From NCBI RefSeq assembly GCF_015751785.1, contig NZ_JADOTY010000001.1:5890001-5954000 (forward strand): a stretch of 64,000 bases of DNA. The letters are read 5' to 3'. Positions 1 through 7,657 of the stretch are shown here, in pieces; positions within the stretch are counted from its first letter, which is position 1; every line of letters begins with the position of its first letter. The notes below the pieces were generated by a model. It did not search any database. It was not told the DNA's origin and saw only the letters and a list, made by a program, of their open reading frames with translations. Source of the stretch: Micromonospora vinacea (lineage in GTDB: Bacteria > Actinomycetota > Actinomycetes > Mycobacteriales > Micromonosporaceae). The position numbers and the translations under genes are program-made.

Positions 1-2334
1 GCCGGTGACGGTGACCCGCACGTAGCGCGCCTGCGCAGCGCTGAACGTCAGCGTCACCTGGTTACCACTGGCCGGGTCGAAGGTCCGCCCCGCCGATCCG
101 ACAAGCGTCCCGAAGCTCCCCCCATCGGTGCTGCCCTGCACGGCGAGGGTCTGCGTCCGACTGCCCCACGCGGACGACGGCGGCAGCTTCAGCACCACCC
201 GCCCGACAGTGCGCGAGGAACCCAGGTCGACCTGGACCCACTGTGGGAACGCGCTGTTGGCGCTCTCCCAGTAGCTGTTCGCGTCCCCGTCCACCACGTT
301 GCCCGACCCGTAACTCTGGACATGGCTGCTCTCCGACGTGGGTCGACCCCGGGCGAGGTCCGCGTTGGCCGCGGCGTCCGTGGTGACGGTGACCGCCGAG
401 GACGCGCCGGAGGTGTTGCCGGCGGCATCGCGGGCCACAACCGTGAAGGTGTACGCGGTCGACGGGCTGAGCCCGCTCACTGTCGCCGTGGTGCCCGTGA
501 CGGCGGCGACGACGGTGCCGCCCTGGCGTACCTGATAACCGGTGACCCCGATGTCATCGGTGGACGCCGTCCACGCCAGGGACACGCTCGTCGACGTCTT
601 GCCGGTCACCGTGAGGCCGCTCGGCGCGCTCGGCGGGTTGTCCGGGACGGTGCTTCCGGCGTACACCTCGACCTGGGCGAGTTGGGCGGCCGGCCAGCCG
701 GTGTTGCCGCTGATGCTGAGGCGGACGTAGCGGGCCGTGGTGGTCGTCAGCGTGCGGGTGACGGTGTTGCCGGTGGCCGGGTCGAAGGTGAACGCGGAGG
801 CCGCGGCGATGGTGGCGAAGGAGTTGCCGTCGACGCTGCCCTGCACGGTGATGGTCTGGGTGCGCGCGTCCCAGCCGGCGGGCAGTCGCACCACGAGCTT
901 GTTGACCGGGTGGCTGGCGCCGAGGTCGACCTGCCACCAGTGCGGGAAGGAGCCGCCGCCGCTCTCCCAGTAGCTGCCGGCGTTGGAGTCCACCGCGTTC
1001 GACGCCGGGAACCCGCCGCCCTGGCTGCTGGCCGCTGTGGATCGGCCGGCGGCCAGGTTGCCGGTGGCCGGTGGTGGGGTGCCGACCATCGGTGGCGTGG
1101 GGCGTACGGCGGTGAGTGCGAGTTGCCCCTTGAGCATCCGGCCGCCGTCGGCGGTGATCCGCAGGTAGTAGTCGGAGGAGCAGGCCACGCCGTCCTCGTC
1201 CAGGGCACGGATGTTCGCGCCGGCCGGGGTGGTGGCCTGTGTTTCGGACGTCTTGGCGATCTGGTTGCCCTCGTTGTACTCGTCGAACATGGACACGTAC
1301 AGGCCCTGGGAGCCGAGCCGGACCATGTTGTAGATGTGCCGCCAGTAGAAGTCGCCGTGCTTGCGGTGCCCCCCGGCGAGGTCGCCGGGCATCACGCAGG
1401 GCAGGTAGTCGATGCCGCGCGCCGCGCAGTCGGCCATGTCGCCGACGTTCACGTTGTTGTAGTACGAGTCCAGCTCCTCCACGGTCCTGGCCCGGTAGAC
1501 CATCCACGGCGAGATCGCGTGGAACGCGTGGTAGACGTCGAGGAAGCCGGGGCGGGAGTCCTCGATGCCCTGCCGCCACCAGGTGGGTACGCCACCGATG
1601 ACGTAGCAGCCCTGGGCCTTGAACCAGTTGATGACCTCCAGGCAGGGGCCCGGGGTGAAGGGTCGACTGGGCTCACTGAAGCCGAAGCCCCAGATGCAGA
1701 CGACCGGTTTGCCGTTCTGCCGGGCGTACGCGGAGGACGCGGTGTGCGCCGCCATCTTCGTCGTCCAGTCGGTCTTGATCTCCGATTGGAAGGTCAGCCA
1801 GTCGGTGACGTCGTACATGATGTAGAACTTGCGGCTGTGGCGCTCGGCCGCGGAGCGGACCTTCTGCGTCATCGCGTCGCGGGTCGGGCCCTCGTCGCCC
1901 ATCGGGTTGAACCGTTGCAGCGCGGCGGTGTCGCAGCCGTTCTCCTGCATCCAGCGGAAGTGGGTGTCCACCGTCTGCTGGTCGTACGAGGAGAACAGGG
2001 TGGCTGGCTGGCCGTTGCCCAGGTTGGGGTACGCGGTGGGATAGGTGCGTGTGTACTCGCGCATGTCCGGCCAGGACACGATTGTGGTGTTGGAGGGTGA
2101 GGGCGGCTGGAACCGGTCGCGGCCCCAGTGCCACCATCCGCCGATCGGCGCCCCGTCGCCGGGGGCGCTGAACCAGCCCTGGTAGCCAACCGTCACCTTG
2201 CCGACCACGTCCCCGGGGGGACTGGCGGCGTGCGCGGGGCTGGACATGCTGGTGAGCAGCTCGGTGGTGGAGGCGGTGGCGAGGGCGGACCCGGCCAGCA
2301 CCGATGTGACGAACCTGCGGCGGGAGACCGCCAT
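1..2334 (-). CDS. Secreted GH71/GH99-like glycoside hydrolase with discoidin-FN3-discoidin modules (3' partial)
   Basis: The frame is open from ATG 2334 (GAAGGAG just upstream) to the left window edge, 778 residues, with no stop reached. The N-terminus SRRRFV followed by a hydrophobic stretch and AHA (about residue 36) is a Tat-type signal peptide. Residues 42-390 begin VTVGYQGWF and contain WWHWGRD, FYIMYDVTDW and MFDEYNEGNQIA. These fit the barrel of GH99/GH71-related enzymes (endo-alpha-mannosidase or alpha-1,3-glucanase side). Two F5/8-type C (discoidin, CBM32-like) domains follow at about 424-555 and 652-778, separated by an FN3 domain at about 562-650; such modules bind cell-surface or polysaccharide sugars. 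The exact substrate cannot be read. The C-terminus lies outside the window. Confidence 0.85.
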   Translation of the reverse strand, partial: MAVSRRRFVTSVLAGSALATASTTELLTSMSSPAHAASPPGDVVGKVTVGYQGWFSAPGDGAPIGGWWHWGRDRFQPPSPSNTTIVSWPDMREYTRTYPTAYPNLGNGQPATLFSSYDQQTVDTHFRWMQENGCDTAALQRFNPMGDEGPTRDAMTQKVRSAAERHSRKFYIMYDVTDWLTFQSEIKTDWTTKMAAHTASSAYARQNGKPVVCIWGFGFSEPSRPFTPGPCLEVINWFKAQGCYVIGGVPTWWRQGIEDSRPGFLDVYHAFHAISPWMVYRARTVEELDSYYNNVNVGDMADCAARGIDYLPCVMPGDLAGGHRKHGDFYWRHIYNMVRLGSQGLYVSMFDEYNEGNQIAKTSETQATTPAGANIRALDEDGVACSSDYYLRITADGGRMLKGQLALTAVRPTPPMVGTPPPATGNLAAGRSTAASSQGGGFPASNAVDSNAGSYWESGGGSFPHWWQVDLGASHPVNKLVVRLPAGWDARTQTITVQGSVDGNSFATIAAASAFTFDPATGNTVTRTLTTTTARYVRLSISGNTGWPAAQLAQVEVYAGSTVPDNPPSAPSGLTVTGKTSTSVSLAWTASTDDIGVTGYQVRQGGTVVAAVTGTTATVSGLSPSTAYTFTVVARDAAGNTSGASSAVTVTTDAAANADLARGRPTSESSHVQSYGSGNVVDGDANSYWESANSAFPQWVQVDLGSSRTVGRVVLKLPPSSAWGSRTQTLAVQGSTDGGSFGTLVGSAGRTFDPASGNQVTLTFSAAQARYVRVTVTG

Positions 2335-2423
2335 GAGGACCACTCCTTCGGGACGGAAGGCATTGACGGCCATCGTGGCAGCAGTGGATGCCGACCCGCA
2401 AGAGTTAGACTGATCGATGAAAA

Positions 2424-2442
2424 TCCCGGTCAGATGACGGGA
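2424..2442 (-). terminator. Short hairpin after the epimerase gene
   Basis: Arms TCCCG-GTCA and TGAC-GGGA are separated by GA, with one bulged base. It begins 17 bases downstream of the epimerase stop codon (minus strand). No U tract follows, as is usual in high-GC actinomycetes. It could equally be a protein-binding site in the promoter of the hydrolase gene that follows. Confidence 0.35.
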
Positions 2443-2458
2443 ATTACACGCTGGGGTG

Positions 2459-3511
2459 TCAGCGGCTGACGGCCCGCTCCAACGCCCACACCGGGGACAG
2501 GATCTGACTCGGAGCTTGGCGGCGGCGGGCGTCGCGCACCGTCATCCGTACGCCCTCGGTGAAGCCGATCTTCGGGTGCCACCCGAGCAACTCTCGCGCC
2601 TTCCTGGTGTCCAGCGCCATGTTGCGCACCTCGCCCGGCCAGGGCAGCGGCTCGTAGCAGGCCGGGTTGTCGACGCCGGACGCCTCCCGGACCGTGTCGT
2701 ACACCTCGTTGACGCTCGTCTGCCGACCCGAGGCGATGTTGACCATACCCACACCATTGTGGTGACAGGCGACGGCGATCGCCTCGGCGACATCGCTGAC
2801 GTGGATGAAGTCCCGGGTCTGCGTGCCGTCGTCGTGGATCACCACTTGCCGGCCGCCGAGCAGCGCATCGACCATCACTGACACCACGCCGCAGTCGCCG
2901 CCCTCCTGCCGGGGCCCGTAGACATTTCCGAACACCATCGAGGTGTACGACAGGCCGTGCTCACGCCCGTACCAGTCGAGGTAGTGCACGCCGGCGGCCG
3001 TGCTGACGCCGTACGGGCTCACCGGGGCGATCGGATGGTCCTCCCGGACCGGCAGGTCGTGGGCCGCGACGCTGCCGAAGATGGCGCTGCTGGCCGCGTT
3101 GATCACCAGCCGCACCCCGCCGCGGGCGCAGGCGTCCAGCACGTTGACGGTGCCGAACACGTTCACGTCGGCGTCGTACAGGGGTGAACGCCGGGCCGCG
3201 GGAACGCTCGGCTGCGCGGCGAGGTGAACCACCACGTCCGGCTGCCACTGGTGAATGACCTCGACACCCTCCGGCGTACGGATGTCACCCGAGACGACGT
3301 CCGCCTCGGTCAGTCCGCCGATCGCGGCGTCGGCCAGGTTCTCGATCCGCCCGGTGGAGAAGTTGTCGAGCACCCGGACCTGGCTGCCCATCAGCATCAG
3401 CCGGGCGACCACGTGGCTGCCGATGAAGCCGGCGCCCCCGGTCACCAGCACGCGTCCGGGAATCAGGTCCGTCGGCGGGCCGACACCGACGGCGGTAACG
3501 GGTAGGTCCAT
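2459..3511 (-). CDS. NAD-dependent epimerase/dehydratase (extended SDR), atypical active site
   Basis: 350 residues. ATG 3511 is chosen because AAGGAG lies 8 bases upstream and the Rossmann motif TGGAGFIGSH then falls at about residue 23. Other extended-SDR landmarks are VVHLAAQPSVPAARR, NAASSAIFG, SPYGVST and NVYGPRQ, so it resembles UDP-glucose 4-epimerase/nucleotide-sugar dehydratase enzymes of the cytoplasm. The catalytic YxxxK motif reads Y-G-V-S-T: the lysine that binds the nicotinamide ribose and lowers the tyrosine pKa is replaced by threonine. Either activity is reduced or changed, or another lysine substitutes. It is divergent from a glycosyltransferase gene, which suggests a shared role in surface glycan or glycoconjugate synthesis. 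Confidence 0.85.
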   Translation of the reverse strand: MDLPVTAVGVGPPTDLIPGRVLVTGGAGFIGSHVVARLMLMGSQVRVLDNFSTGRIENLADAAIGGLTEADVVSGDIRTPEGVEVIHQWQPDVVVHLAAQPSVPAARRSPLYDADVNVFGTVNVLDACARGGVRLVINAASSAIFGSVAAHDLPVREDHPIAPVSPYGVSTAAGVHYLDWYGREHGLSYTSMVFGNVYGPRQEGGDCGVVSVMVDALLGGRQVVIHDDGTQTRDFIHVSDVAEAIAVACHHNGVGMVNIASGRQTSVNEVYDTVREASGVDNPACYEPLPWPGEVRNMALDTRKARELLGWHPKIGFTEGVRMTVRDARRRQAPSQILSPVWALERAVSR

Positions 3512-3759
3512 GTCGGACTCCTTGGAACGACGGAACGGTCGGCCCGCTGCGGCAACCGGACGGCCGGATACGACCGTAGCCCACCAAAGGCCACCAAACG
3601 GACGATAAGCCTGAATGGCTTGCACGGATACGCGAAATTTAGTGGGGAAAAGACCGTTTGGCCCATTCATCACTGTTCGTCCTTTACGACTAGTACTTTC
3701 TCCCCCGGGGGGTGTCCGCCGGCATGCCCTGGGAGCACCGGACGGAGAGGGAGGACGGC
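3512..3759. promoter_or_regulatory. Divergent promoter region between epimerase and glycosyltransferase
   Basis: 248 bases, clearly less GC-rich than the surroundings around 3600-3700. It holds two CCACCAAA copies at 3581 and 3591 (10-base phasing) and an inverted pair CCAAACGG (3594-3601) / CCGTTTGG (3654-3661). This is the only place where transcription of both flanking genes can start. No regulator can be assigned. Confidence 0.4.
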
Positions 3760-5118
3760 GTGTTGAGAGAAACTCCGGGTCCGCCACCGCGACAACCAGG
3801 CGGTGGCGTGATGACCGCTCCGCTGCTGTCAGTACTGCTGGTCAGCTGGAACACCCGCGAGCAGACCCGGCAGTGCCTGGAGTCGCTGGCGTCGACAGCC
3901 GATCCCGGTCTGGACTACGAGGTGGTGGCCGTCGACAACGGCTCGTCCGACGGCTCAGCCGACCTGCTCGCCGACCAACCCCGGGTTCGACTGATCCGCA
4001 ACAAGCACAACAACGGTTTCGCCGCCGCCGTGAACCAGGCGTACCGACGGGCGAACGGGCAGCTGATCCTGCTGCTCAGCAGCGACATCCGGTTGCACCC
4101 GGGCGCGCTGTCCCGAATGGTCGACCATCTGCGGGAGCGGCCGGACGTCGCAGGGGTCAGCCCGCTGTACCTCAACCCGGACGGCACCTTCCAGCAGCAC
4201 TACGTCCGACAGCCCAGCTTTACCGCCACCATCGCGCTGGTGACCGCGTTGCGCCGACTGCCCGGGTTCCGCCAGGCGCTGCACCGGTTCCAGATGCGCG
4301 GCGAGGACTTCAGCCGTCCCCGGCAACTTGCCTCGGGCAGCTGCGTGCTGCTGCGCCGCACGGTGCTCGGGCAGCAGACCATCTTCGACGAGACGTTCCC
4401 TGTCTACTGGAACGACGCGGTCCTCGCGCGGCAGCTCGACCAGGCCGGGCACGAGCTGTGGATGCTTCCGGACGCGGTGGTGACGCACAGCCGTGGCGCG
4501 TCCTGCCGGCTGCTCGGGCCGACCATCCGCTCTCGACACCTGCTGGGCAGCCTGGTCGGGTATCTGCGGATGACCCAGCCCCGGTACCGGTTGCCGGTGT
4601 TCCGAGCCGTGCTGCTCGCCGACCACCTGGTCAAGCGACTGTTCGGTCGATCCGTACCGCTGGGCCTGGGCGACCTGCTCGCCGCGCTGCGCGGCGACGT
4701 CGGCCCTCTGCCCGACGGTGACACCCGCGACTGGGTGGTGCTGTTCAGCCGAACCCGCTGGTCCGTCGACGGGCATCCGGCCGTGCTGGGGCAGTTGGCG
4801 CCCGGGCAACGGTTGCTCGTCGTCGACCCGCCGGGACGCCGGCCGCGCTGGCGGTGCGAGGTGACGCCGATCGGCTCGGCGGCCTGGCACGCCGTCGCGC
4901 CGACCGCGCTGCCGCTGGGTGACGTGGTGCCGCTGGTCAACTGGATCAACCGGCGGATCGCGGCCGGCGCGCTGCGGGGTTGGTTGGACCGGCACGCCGG
5001 TGCCCGCCTGCTGCGACTCGACGACGAGCGCGCCCGCCCGGTGCTCGGCCGCCTCGGCGAGGACGAGTTGCTGCCCGCCGACGCGCCACGACCGATGGAA
5101 CGGTCGGGCCGTGGCTGA
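3760..5118 (+). CDS. Family 2 glycosyltransferase fused to a truncated GT4 N-terminal half
   Basis: 452 residues from GTG 3760, preceded by GGGAGGA 5 bases upstream; ATG 3811 (LLSVLLVSWNT follows shortly) is the alternative. Residues about 18-310 are a GT-A rhamnosyltransferase-like GT2 domain: LLVSWNTREQT, VVAVDNGSSDGS, LLLSSDIRLHPGAL, ASGSCVLLRR and YWNDAVLARQL. It would transfer a sugar from an activated donor to a cell-envelope or secondary glycan. Residues about 325-450 (WVVLFSRTRWS, LLVVDPPG, LVNWINRR, LLRLDDERARPVLGRLGED) match the acceptor-side N-terminal lobe of GT4-type transferases. They stop where the donor-binding lobe should begin. The next small frame encodes what looks like the missing C-terminal tail. 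Confidence 0.8.
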   Translation: MLRETPGPPPRQPGGGVMTAPLLSVLLVSWNTREQTRQCLESLASTADPGLDYEVVAVDNGSSDGSADLLADQPRVRLIRNKHNNGFAAAVNQAYRRANGQLILLLSSDIRLHPGALSRMVDHLRERPDVAGVSPLYLNPDGTFQQHYVRQPSFTATIALVTALRRLPGFRQALHRFQMRGEDFSRPRQLASGSCVLLRRTVLGQQTIFDETFPVYWNDAVLARQLDQAGHELWMLPDAVVTHSRGASCRLLGPTIRSRHLLGSLVGYLRMTQPRYRLPVFRAVLLADHLVKRLFGRSVPLGLGDLLAALRGDVGPLPDGDTRDWVVLFSRTRWSVDGHPAVLGQLAPGQRLLVVDPPGRRPRWRCEVTPIGSAAWHAVAPTALPLGDVVPLVNWINRRIAAGALRGWLDRHAGARLLRLDDERARPVLGRLGEDELLPADAPRPMERSGRG

Positions 5119-5221
5119 GCACACCAACGACGCCGCCCGACGCCGGGAGGTCGCCACCCGCAACAACTGGTCGGCACGAGGTGCCCAGCTGCGCTCCCTG
5201 TTGGTGGGGTTGCCGCGATGA
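5111..5221 (+). pseudogene. C-terminal remnant of a GT4 glycosyltransferase (36 codons)
   Basis: The open frame starts at GTG 5111, overlaps the end of the upstream gene by 8 bases, and ends at the TGA that overlaps the next ATG (ATGA at 5218-5221). Its product contains RRREVATRNNWSARGAQL, the pattern typical of the extreme C-terminal helix of GT4 glycosyltransferases. With the truncated GT4 N-lobe just upstream, the simplest reading is one GT2-GT4 gene that lost about 200 internal codons and shifted frame at the junction. It may still be translated by coupling, but it cannot be an enzyme. Confidence 0.6.
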
Positions 5222-5427
5222 GAGTGCCGGTCGTCGCGCCCAGTGTGCCGCTCGCGGGCGCCGGGCTGGGCGGAGTGCTCACAGTGGTCACCCTGCTACC
5301 CGAGCCGGTCGGCCTGGCTGCCGCCATCGGCGTGCTGTGTTCGGGTGCGTTCCTCCTCGTGCTCGCCAACGCCCGACCGGTTCGGTCGCACCGCGCGCCG
5401 ACCACCCCGACGACGCCACCCCGCTGA
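5218..5427 (+). CDS. Small membrane protein
   Basis: 69 residues; ATG 5218 overlaps the preceding TGA (ATGA), so translation is probably coupled. Residues 7-55 form two hydrophobic stretches (LAGAGLGGVLTVVTLL and GLAAAIGVLCSGAFLLVLA) followed by a basic, proline- and threonine-rich tail. It reads as a two-helix membrane protein. The family is not recognised. Its place after glycosyltransferase pieces suggests a minor membrane component of the same locus. Confidence 0.55.
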   Translation: MRVPVVAPSVPLAGAGLGGVLTVVTLLPEPVGLAAAIGVLCSGAFLLVLANARPVRSHRAPTTPTTPPR

Positions 5428-5434
5428 TCGCGAT

Positions 5435-5463
5435 GGGGCCGGAGCCAGCATGGCTCCGGCCCC
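5435..5463. terminator. Bidirectional terminator hairpin
   Basis: Perfect 13-bp arms GGGGCCGGAGCCA / TGGCTCCGGCCCC with a 3-base loop. It sits between the small membrane protein gene (ends 5427) and the convergent beta-helix gene (ends 5483), so it can serve both. Confidence 0.85.
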
Positions 5464-5482
5464 GTCGGTACGACCGATCCCG

Positions 5483-7336
5483 CTACGGGGTCGGGTACTC
5501 GGTCAGGTAGACCGGGGCGCCGACCTTTGTCATGTCGGCCGCGTCCCCGACGCCGTTGACCACGTGGTCGATCGTGCCGGCGCTGAGATTGACGGTCATG
5601 ATGTGGTGCAGCCGCACCCCCGGCCGGTTCGGGACCTCGAACCCGTTCTCGGTGTGGATCGACGGGTTGTTCTGGTTGAACACGTACACCCCGCCGCCGT
5701 ACAGGGTGTGATGACGCACCCGGTCACCGACCTTGTACCCGGCCCAGCCCTCGACCGCGCCATTTATCCAGTCGGCCTGCGTCGGCGGGTCGTACGGCAG
5801 CTCGTTCTGGTAGAGGATCGTGGTGCCGTGCTCGCCATTCCAGACCGTGTTGTAGCGCTGGAAGTGCTCGACGAACAGGCCGGTCGCGGTCACATGATCG
5901 CCGTTGATGACGGCGCCGTAGCGACCGGTGTTGGTCCGCCAGCGGTCGGTGTCACCGTTGACGCCCTCGGTGAAACCCTCGACGCCGTGGTCGCCGCGCC
6001 ACACCCAGGTGTGGTCGATGAGCACGTTGTCGCTGTTGACCTCCAGCGCGGTGTTCGTCCGTCCGATGTGCGGGCCGCCGACCCGGAAGTACGCGTCGGA
6101 GAGCGTGGTCGGGTTGTGCGGGCTGCTCGCGTCGCGGCCGTGCTGGCGCCCGACCCGCAGCAGCACCGGCGACTCGACGAGGCCAGCGTCGATCGTGACA
6201 CCGGCGACGATCACCCCGGGAACATCTGCCACGTCCAGCGGAATCGCGCCGTCCACTGCGGTGAGCGTGGCATGCCCGATGCCGAGCACGACGGTGTTCG
6301 GACGCCGGACCTCGATGCTGCGCGCGATGTCGTAGGTGCCGGGGGTGAGCAGCAGGTGCTTGCCGCGCGCCAGCTGGCTGTTGATGACGCGCACCGAGTC
6401 GGACGGCTTGGCGATGAAGAAGTCACCGATCCCGACGGTGCGCCCCGGCGTGATGCCGTCGGCCCAGGAGACGCCCCGGCTGTCGCGCTGCGCGGCGGGC
6501 ACCCGTACCTGGTAGCGACCCTTGCCGTCGACGAAGAGGTAGGGCTTCTCCCGGCTGATCGGGGTGGTCTCCAGTGTGGTGTACGGCGGGTCGGGGAACG
6601 TGGCGTCGTCCGGTGCGCCCTCGACCCCCGCGAACACCTGGTTCCACACGGCGTTGGACCAGCTGCCGACCTCGCTGTTGCGGGTCAGCCACTGTTGCTG
6701 CGAGCCGTTCGTCGTGGCCGGCAGTCGTGAGTCGGCGATGAACCCACCGCTGGCGTACTGCGGCCCAGCGGTGCAGTAGTCCATCAGCGACAGACCGCCG
6801 CCGCCGATGTTCAGTCGGCGCATCGACACCGCCTGGGAGACCGCCCAGAAGTTCGCCGACGACCGGCAGTCGTCCTGGCCTGCGGCGTTGATGGTGAGCG
6901 AGAGGTTGGACAGGGTGCGCCAGAAGTTGACGAGCGCGAGGCAGTTGCCGGTGCCGCCGTCGGCCAGGCAGCGGTTGTAGACCTCCAGCTTGCCGTTGAC
7001 CGTGACGTCGGTGGGCGAGGCGCCCAGGCCGGACACCTCGGTGTAGTAGCCGACCTTGGCCTGCAACGGCTGCGCGGCCGTGCCGTACGTGCCCGGCTTG
7101 AACAGGTAGGCGTGCCGCTCGGTGCCCATCTCGTTGTCGACCTGCCGGGCGTGCGCCGCGTCGAGGGTCTGCTGGATCTCGGCGAGCGGCATGGACGGGT
7201 CGAAGATCGTCACGTTCGGGCCGAAGTCGGGTGCGCCGTGCGACGGGCGGCCGGCGCTGGCCGCCGTGCTGGTCGTCGCGACCGTGGTGGCCACCAGAAG
7301 GGCAAGGATGAGGGTACGTCGGGACGGGGTTGTCAT
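5483..7336 (-). CDS. Secreted parallel beta-helix protein (GH55/pectate-lyase-like fold)
   Basis: 617 residues; ATG 7336 follows GGAGAGGA at 8 bases. Residues 1-28 are a Sec signal peptide ending in ASA. The body carries two beta-helix segments (about 40-250 and 300-600), with repeats such as VRRPNTVVLGIGHATL, VPGVIVAGVTIDAG and ALEVNSDNVLIDHTWVWRGDHG. This architecture is seen in GH55-like glucanases and related right-handed beta-helix enzymes of actinomycetes. I cannot place catalytic residues with certainty, so the substrate is left open. A LacI-type palindrome at 7391-7404, 55 bases upstream of the start, suggests induction by a sugar. The gene is monocistronic and ends at a bidirectional terminator. 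Confidence 0.75.
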   Translation of the reverse strand: MTTPSRRTLILALLVATTVATTSTAASAGRPSHGAPDFGPNVTIFDPSMPLAEIQQTLDAAHARQVDNEMGTERHAYLFKPGTYGTAAQPLQAKVGYYTEVSGLGASPTDVTVNGKLEVYNRCLADGGTGNCLALVNFWRTLSNLSLTINAAGQDDCRSSANFWAVSQAVSMRRLNIGGGGLSLMDYCTAGPQYASGGFIADSRLPATTNGSQQQWLTRNSEVGSWSNAVWNQVFAGVEGAPDDATFPDPPYTTLETTPISREKPYLFVDGKGRYQVRVPAAQRDSRGVSWADGITPGRTVGIGDFFIAKPSDSVRVINSQLARGKHLLLTPGTYDIARSIEVRRPNTVVLGIGHATLTAVDGAIPLDVADVPGVIVAGVTIDAGLVESPVLLRVGRQHGRDASSPHNPTTLSDAYFRVGGPHIGRTNTALEVNSDNVLIDHTWVWRGDHGVEGFTEGVNGDTDRWRTNTGRYGAVINGDHVTATGLFVEHFQRYNTVWNGEHGTTILYQNELPYDPPTQADWINGAVEGWAGYKVGDRVRHHTLYGGGVYVFNQNNPSIHTENGFEVPNRPGVRLHHIMTVNLSAGTIDHVVNGVGDAADMTKVGAPVYLTEYPTP

Positions 7337-7390
7337 GTGGTTCGTCCTCTCCGCTGGCCGGAGGCGTACTTCCGGCGCAGCTGGGGGCGG

Positions 7391-7404
7391 TGAGAGCGCT
7401 CTCT
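7391..7404. promoter_or_regulatory. LacI-family operator candidate
   Basis: TGAGAGCGCTCTCT contains the perfect 12-bp palindrome GAGAGC/GCTCTC at 7392-7403. It is very close to the CebR/CelR-type operator TGGGAGCGCTCCCA known for actinomycete cellulose and oligosaccharide regulators. It lies 55 bases upstream of the beta-helix gene. No LacI gene is in the window, so the repressor would act from elsewhere. Confidence 0.65.
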
Positions 7405-7544
7405 GACCCCTGCGGTCGGAGGTTGGGCCGGACCGGAAGGGGTTGACATGTTTCTACCCGGTGAAGCGGCCGCGCGCCATGACCACGGACGGCGCACTTC
7501 GGGCCGCCGGGTGCCACGACGCGAGCCGCGTTCGTCAACATCCC

Positions 7545-7617
7545 CGCGATCTTGCGTTTTGTGCGGCCGTTATGCGGCTTCCTCGCCTTATGTCGCCGCA
7601 GAAAGTGCAAGATCGCG
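7545..7617. repeat. Intergenic inverted repeat with CGCGATCTTGC core
   Basis: Arms CGCGATCTTGC (7545-7555) and GCAAGATCGCG (7607-7617) pair perfectly over 11 bp. An inner TGCGGC/GCCGCA pair (7573-7578 / 7595-7600) lies within the 51-base loop. It sits between the divergent beta-helix and SARP genes. A related core (CCCAAGATCG/CGATCTTGGG) recurs at 42822-42891, so these look like members of a dispersed intergenic palindrome family rather than ordinary terminators. Confidence 0.6.
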
Positions 7618-7657
7618 CAATGGGTCGATGTCGCTCCCCGCGACTAGGATGACCGCC

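Noticed and set aside
322..2100. 592-codon open frame on the plus strand
   Set aside because: It is antisense to the hydrolase gene, rich in Arg/Gly/Val with no domain pattern, and explained by the lack of stops in high-GC DNA.
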